Shown here: positions 62,667 to 64,000 of the stretch, one piece after another
How positions within the stretch are numbered: the first letter of the stretch is position 1
Layout: every line of letters begins with the position of its first letter
Assembly: GCF_020523795.1 (NCBI RefSeq)
Contig: NZ_JAJALI010000003.1
Span: forward strand, 496,001 to 560,000
Source of the DNA: Ancylobacter sp. Lp-2
GTDB taxonomy: Bacteria > Pseudomonadota > Alphaproteobacteria > Rhizobiales > Xanthobacteraceae
Direction of reading: 5' to 3'
DNA length: 64,000 nucleotides
Translations under genes and position numbers: made by a program
Notes under the pieces: generated by a model
Seen by the model: only the letters and a program-made list of their open reading frames with translations
Databases searched by the model: none
What the model was told of the DNA's origin: nothing

Positions 62667-64000
62667 TCAGCCGTTCTTCACCATGACGTGGCGCACGACG
62701 GTGTAGTCCTCCAGCGCATAGGCCGAGAGGTCCTTGCCATAGCCGGACTGCTTCAGCCCGCCATGCGGCATCTCGCTCACCAGCATGAAATGGCAGTTCA
62801 CCCAGGTGCAGCCATATTGCAGCCGGGCCGCCGTCGCCATGCCGCGGGAGATGTCCTTGGTCCACACCGACGAGGCGAGACCATAGTCGCTGTCATTCGC
62901 CCAGGCGACGGCGTCCTCGACATCGGAGAAACGCGTCACCGACACCACCGGGCCGAACACCTCGCGCCGGACGATCTCGTCCGATTGCAGCGCCCCAGCC
63001 ACCACCGTCGGCTGGTAGAAGAAACCCTTGCCCGTCGTGGGATCGCCGGCCACCTTGCCGCCGGCGGCGATCTCGATATGGCCGAGTTCGGAGGCGCGCT
63101 CCACGAAGGAGGCGACACGCGCGCGCTGGCGGGCGGAGATCAGCGGACCGATGTCGTTCTCCTCGTCATTGGCCGAGGCAAATTTCAGGCCCGAGACCGC
63201 CGAGGCGAGATCGGCGACGAGGTTGTCGTACACTTTGTCGGCCGCGTAGATGCGGCAGGCGGCGGTGCAGTCCTGCCCGGCATTGTAGTAGCCGAACGCC
63301 TTCACCCCCTCGACCACCTCGGCGATGTCGGCATCGTCGAACACGATGACCGGCGCCTTGCCGCCGAGTTCAAGATGGGTGCGCTTCACGCTCTTCGCCG
63401 CCGCGGTGAGCACCTTCTTGCCGGTGGCGATGTCGCCGGTAAGCGAGACCATCGCCACCTTGGGATGGTTGATCAGCGCATTGCCGACGCTCTCGCCGCG
63501 CCCGACCACCACATTCACCACCCCTTCCGGGAAGATGTCGGCGATGAGCCGGGCGAGCTTCAGCGCGGTGAGCGGCGTCTGCTCGGAGGGCTTGATGACA
63601 ACCGTGTTGCCGCCCGCCAGCGCCGGGGCGAGCTTCCACGCCGCCATCATCAGCGGATAGTTCCATGGCGCGATGGAGGCGACGACGCCGATCGGGTCGC
63701 GGCGGATCATCGAGGTATGGCCGGCAAGATACTCGCCCGCCACCATACCGTGCTGGGTACGCACCGCGCCGGCGAAGAAGCGGAAGCAATCGACCACGCC
63801 GGGAATTTCGTCGCGCAGCACCGCATGGCGGGGCTTGCCGCAATTCAGCGCCTCCAGCGTCGCGAAGCTCTCCGCCTCCGCCTCGATGCGATCGGCGAGC
63901 TTGAGCAGCAGGTAGGAGCGCTCCGCCGGGGTGGTGCGCACCCAGCCGGCGAAGGCCTTCTCGGCCGCGTTCACCGCCGCATCGATCTGGTCGGCGGAGG
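62667..64000 (-). CDS. patD: Gamma-aminobutyraldehyde dehydrogenase (PatD/YdcW type), N-terminus cut by window edge
   Basis: At least 444 residues of an NAD-dependent aldehyde dehydrogenase; the frame runs off the right end, so the first ~30 residues are missing. The catalytic cysteine lies in [16 protein letters not shown], the general-base glutamate in [17 protein letters not shown] and the NAD loop in [14 protein letters not shown]. The ending [20 protein letters not shown] is almost diagnostic of PatD, which oxidises 4-aminobutanal from putrescine to GABA. It may work with the PuuB-like oxidases 8-16 kb away. A GTG at 63974 is internal. Confidence 0.92.
   Translation of the reverse strand, partial: SADQIDAAVNAAEKAFAGWVRTTPAERSYLLLKLADRIEAEAESFATLEALNCGKPRHAVLRDEIPGVVDCFRFFAGAVRTQHGMVAGEYLAGHTSMIRRDPIGVVASIAPWNYPLMMAAWKLAPALAGGNTVVIKPSEQTPLTALKLARLIADIFPEGVVNVVVGRGESVGNALINHPKVAMVSLTGDIATGKKVLTAAAKSVKRTHLELGGKAPVIVFDDADIAEVVEGVKAFGYYNAGQDCTAACRIYAADKVYDNLVADLASAVSGLKFASANDEENDIGPLISARQRARVASFVERASELGHIEIAAGGKVAGDPTTGKGFFYQPTVVAGALQSDEIVRREVFGPVVSVTRFSDVEDAVAWANDSDYGLASSVWTKDISRGMATAARLQYGCTWVNCHFMLVSEMPHGGLKQSGYGKDLSAYALEDYTVVRHVMVKNG

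Overview
The window is GC-rich, densely packed DNA from what looks like an alphaproteobacterium, most likely of the Hyphomicrobiales (Xanthobacteraceae-like). That placement is inferred from the gene repertoire: many RbsABC-type sugar transporters, IclR/LacI regulators, PQQ-type sorbosone dehydrogenase, PPK2 and a YadA-like adhesin. I saw no rRNA, tRNA, insertion sequence, integrase or CRISPR array. The content is that of accessory catabolic and envelope chromosome or megaplasmid DNA. The right edge cuts an aldehyde dehydrogenase gene.

Layout. 0.6-3.3 kb: a CMP-sugar synthetase homologue and an unrecognised protein in less GC-rich DNA, then a START-like protein. 3.6-5.1 kb: SulP transporter. 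5.1-11.9 kb: LacI regulator divergent from a sugar operon (TIM-barrel isomerase, Gfo/Idh oxidoreductase, ABC ATPase, permease, binding protein). 12.1-16.4 kb: IclR regulator divergent from FAH hydrolase, SDR and MFS importer, which resembles the last two steps of non-phosphorylative fuconate/rhamnonate breakdown. 16.5-19.6 kb: HdeA-like protein, PPK2 and sorbosone dehydrogenase. 19.8-22.7 kb: DUF1801 protein and a MocR regulator divergent from an EamA exporter. 22.8-25.4 kb: exported hydrolase, P460-like haem protein and di-haem membrane protein. 25.2-33.6 kb: a redox neighbourhood around a LysR regulator (cupin, alcohol dehydrogenase, RibD-like reductase, amine oxidase, Bcr-type exporter, SDR, exported flavodoxin, aldo/keto reductase).

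33.7-42.9 kb: dihydroxyacetone-kinase-type DhaL and DhaK in one operon with a complete two-permease sugar ABC transporter, divergent from a LacI regulator and an aldo/keto reductase. Three copies of a TTTACTAAA-like site in the divergent promoter are candidate operators. 43.1-46.3 kb: a very compact YadA-like trimeric adhesin made of 21 uninterrupted 14-residue head repeats on an anchor, translationally overlapped with a Pro/Ala-rich exported protein, then a lytic transglycosylase. 46.6-54.3 kb: an IclR-controlled amine or amino-acid module in which two DAO-family oxidases flank a polar amino-acid ABC transporter. 54.3-64 kb: secreted alpha/beta hydrolase, MarC protein, formamidase-like enzyme with a zinc-knuckle insert, RND pump with adaptor, exported MTA/SAH-nucleosidase-like protein and PatD-type aminobutyraldehyde dehydrogenase.

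Perfect GC-rich stem-loops sit in many gene junctions. Only a few carry a T-tract and look like classical terminators. The most interesting points are the stalkless adhesin with its coupled partner, the P460/di-haem membrane module, the kinase-transporter operon with an altered DhaL motif and a leader ORF before its LacI gene, and the paired oxidases around one transporter.
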